64,000 bases of DNA, from positions 3,472,001 to 3,536,000 of the forward strand of contig NZ_CP108381.1 of the NCBI RefSeq assembly GCF_035956715.1. Reading direction: 5' to 3'. This document shows, in pieces, positions 62,316 through 64,000 of the stretch. Source of the DNA: Nocardia sp. NBC_01329. Lineage in GTDB: Bacteria > Actinomycetota > Actinomycetes > Mycobacteriales > Mycobacteriaceae. The translations under genes and the position numbers were made by a program. Within the stretch, counting starts at the first letter, position 1. Each line of letters begins with the position of its first letter. The notes under the pieces are model-generated. The model was not told the DNA's origin. It made no database searches and was given only the letters and a program-made list of their open reading frames with translations.

Positions 62316-63740
62316 GTGCCGGAGTTGATCGAGATCACCGCCCCCCGCAGCCGGGTCCGGGGCGAACTACTCGGTGCCGCGGCCGCCGCGCTCCTCGTGG
62401 CGGTGGCGTTCACCGTCCCGCAACTGGCGAGCGAACCATGGCGGCGCAGCCTGTTCGCCGCCGCGGCCCCCGTTTTCGGCCACTGGTCGCCGCATATCGG
62501 CTGGGGCACTCTCCCCGCCGTGGCTCTCGCCGCGGCCGTGATCATCGGAGGTCCGGCGCTGGCCGACCGCCTGCCGTGGCGCCGGCTGCTCACCGTCGGC
62601 TATCTCTGCGCGGTGGTATGGGCGTTCGCACTGGCCCTGGTGGACGGGTGGCGGCGCGGGTTCACCGCGCGGCTCGCGGATGGTCACGAATATCTCGCCG
62701 AGGTATCAGGTGTCACCGATATTCCGGCGATGCTGCGGTCGTTCGCCGACCGGATCGTCGACGGGCAACCGGATTCCTGGACCACACATGTCTCGGGCCA
62801 TCCTCCCGGCGCCCTGCTGTTCTTCGTACTGCTCGATCGGATCGGTCTGGGCGGATCCACCTGGGCGGGCATCGTCTGCGTCCTCGCCGGATGCAGTGCG
62901 CCGGTCGCGGTCGCGGTGGCGTTGCGTGCCCTCGGCGCCGAGGAGCGCGCGCGGACCGCACTCCCCTTCCTCGTGCTCGCCCCCGCGGCGATCTGGATCG
63001 CGGTCTCCGCCGATGCCTTCTTCGCTGGTGTCACCGCGTGGGCGGTGGCGCTGTTGGCTGTCGCCGCGGGCACCGAATCCACATATCTCGCCAGAACTGC
63101 ATCGCTACGTGCTGCCGGTCGGCCCCCGGATCCGGGACCCGCTCCCCCCGGGACCCGCCGGGCCGCGGTACCGGTCGCGTTCGCGGCCGGAGTGTTGTTC
63201 GGCTTCGGGATCTTCCTGAACTACGGCCTGATCCTGATGGGTTTCCTCGCCGTCGCCGTCCTGATCGGCGCCCGCACCGTCCGCCCGCTGTTACCCGCTC
63301 TATCGGGTGCGCTCCTGGTGGTGGCCGGATTCGCCGCCGCCGGTTTCTGGTGGATGGACGGTTACCACCTGGTGGTCGAGCGCTACTACCAGGGAATCGC
63401 CGCCACGCGCCCCTTCGGCTACTGGTGGTGGGGCAATCTCGCCGCCACGATCTGCGCGGTCGGACTCGCGACCGCCGCGGCCCTGTCGCGGGCGCTGGCG
63501 CCGGCCCGGTTGCGTACGCTCGACCCGGCCGCACTGCTGGTCGCCGCCGCCGTATGCGCTGTCGCCGCCGCCGACCTCAGCGGGTTGAGCAAGGCGGAAA
63601 CCGAACGGATCTGGTTGCCGTTCGATATGTGGCTGCTCGCGGCGACGGCCTTCCTGCCGCGCGGACATGTTCGCCCCTGGCTCACGGTGCAGGCCGCGGG
63701 AGCCCTGCTCCTGGTCCATCTGCTGATGACGAATTGGTGA
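62316..63740 (+). CDS. Polytopic membrane protein, glycosyltransferase-like (GT-C/GT87 type)
   Basis: 474 residues with about 11 helices. A luminal loop carries HVSGHPPGALLFFVLLDRIG and WMDGYHLVVERYYQG; the end has SKAETERIWLPFDMWLL, a pattern seen in actinobacterial polyprenyl-phosphate-sugar dependent transferases (family knowledge). Its divergent neighbours are a GT2 and a methyltransferase, so a role in assembling a surface glycan or glycolipid is likely. GTG 62316 is chosen from the leaderless -10 box. Confidence 0.7.
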   Translation: MPELIEITAPRSRVRGELLGAAAAALLVAVAFTVPQLASEPWRRSLFAAAAPVFGHWSPHIGWGTLPAVALAAAVIIGGPALADRLPWRRLLTVGYLCAVVWAFALALVDGWRRGFTARLADGHEYLAEVSGVTDIPAMLRSFADRIVDGQPDSWTTHVSGHPPGALLFFVLLDRIGLGGSTWAGIVCVLAGCSAPVAVAVALRALGAEERARTALPFLVLAPAAIWIAVSADAFFAGVTAWAVALLAVAAGTESTYLARTASLRAAGRPPDPGPAPPGTRRAAVPVAFAAGVLFGFGIFLNYGLILMGFLAVAVLIGARTVRPLLPALSGALLVVAGFAAAGFWWMDGYHLVVERYYQGIAATRPFGYWWWGNLAATICAVGLATAAALSRALAPARLRTLDPAALLVAAAVCAVAAADLSGLSKAETERIWLPFDMWLLAATAFLPRGHVRPWLTVQAAGALLLVHLLMTNW

Positions 63741-63747
63741 GGCATCC

Positions 63748-64000
63748 ATGTACATGGAGATCATCGGTTACACGCTGGCCTGTTCACTCGCGGTGGTGCT
63801 GGCGGGCGTCCTGGCCCTGCGCGCGCTGCGCGACCGTTCGCACACCGCGAGCACGGCGGTGCTGGTACTCATCCCGACGCTGGCCGCCCTGGCCGGGATC
63901 ACCGCGACCGGCGGGTCTATCACCGGCGAATTCCGGCGGACGTCCATCGTGCTGCTGCTGGTCGCCGCGGTCACCGTTCCGGCCGCCGTTCTCCTGGGCC
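63748..64000 (+). CDS. N-terminus of a membrane protein, probably a sensor histidine kinase, 3' end outside window
   Basis: 84 residues are visible: three hydrophobic segments (IIGYTLACSLAVVLAGVLAL, TAVLVLIPTLAALAGITATG, IVLLLVAAVTVPAAVLLG). The topology resembles actinobacterial HAMP sensor kinases; with the rest missing this is tentative. ATG 63748 or 63754; it starts 8 bp after the preceding stop. Confidence 0.5.
   Translation, partial: MYMEIIGYTLACSLAVVLAGVLALRALRDRSHTASTAVLVLIPTLAALAGITATGGSITGEFRRTSIVLLLVAAVTVPAAVLLG

Noticed and set aside
1..64000. CRISPR arrays, tRNA, rRNA, insertion sequences
   Set aside because: No regularly spaced repeats beyond the two-copy units listed, no cloverleaf candidate and no transposase motif noticed by eye; a tRNA or covariance-model search would be decisive.

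Overview
The window is very G+C-rich, has gene-dense short operons with 1-4 bp overlaps, many GTG starts and several apparently leaderless promoters. It encodes mycolata-type proteins: a UsfY-like protein, a GAP-family exporter, and a cutinase-fold secreted protein with a Thr/Pro-rich tail. I read it as chromosome of a Nocardia-like actinobacterium (Corynebacteriales). No rRNA, tRNA, CRISPR array, transposase or phage gene was recognised.

Layout. 0-14.5 kb: an MFS drug exporter (cut by the window edge), a solo tryptophan synthase beta chain, a semialdehyde dehydrogenase/tartrate-malate dehydrogenase pair behind an operator-like palindrome, catalase, glycerate kinase, a UsfY-like protein and a 44-residue peptide (both behind SigF-type promoters), a four-gene glycine betaine/choline-type ABC transporter, and a FUSC-family membrane protein.

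14.7-30.4 kb: a catabolic block, visibly less G+C-rich in its intergenic parts. Acyl-CoA ligase and a MarR regulator diverge from an SDR / amidohydrolase / MaoC hydratase / acyl-CoA dehydrogenase operon, which reads as CoA-dependent degradation of an organic acid. Two paralogous small secreted proteins follow. Next is a second module: an amidase, a sugar-type ABC importer (binding lipoprotein, double ATPase, permease) and an IclR regulator. A 17-bp motif (ATTCT-N7-AGAAT) occurs twice before the amidase and once before iclR, so the amidase and transporter are probably one IclR-controlled uptake and hydrolysis unit. A C-terminal gene remnant at the left edge of the block suggests an insertion boundary. 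An NADH-dehydrogenase-like flavoprotein closes it.

30.5-43.5 kb: a cytochrome P450 with its TetR regulator and a clear inverted-repeat operator, metY with a strong terminator, a PASTA-like lipoprotein, a 36-residue peptide gene, and a complete kdp potassium-pump operon (27-residue peptide, kdpF, A, B, C, D, E) in which KdpC carries a large internal insertion.

43.6-64 kb: alkylsulfatase, then a run of membrane proteins (LapA-like, SulP, GAP, DUF7144, AI-2E family, SHOCT) beside a large LuxR-type ATPase regulator and a DUF389 protein. Cell-envelope and secreted enzymes follow (polysaccharide deacetylase, putative glycoside hydrolase, cutinase family), separated by a 61-bp tandem repeat. The window ends with a deaminase, a methyltransferase / DUF2064 / GT2 operon, a polytopic membrane protein and the start of a probable sensor kinase.
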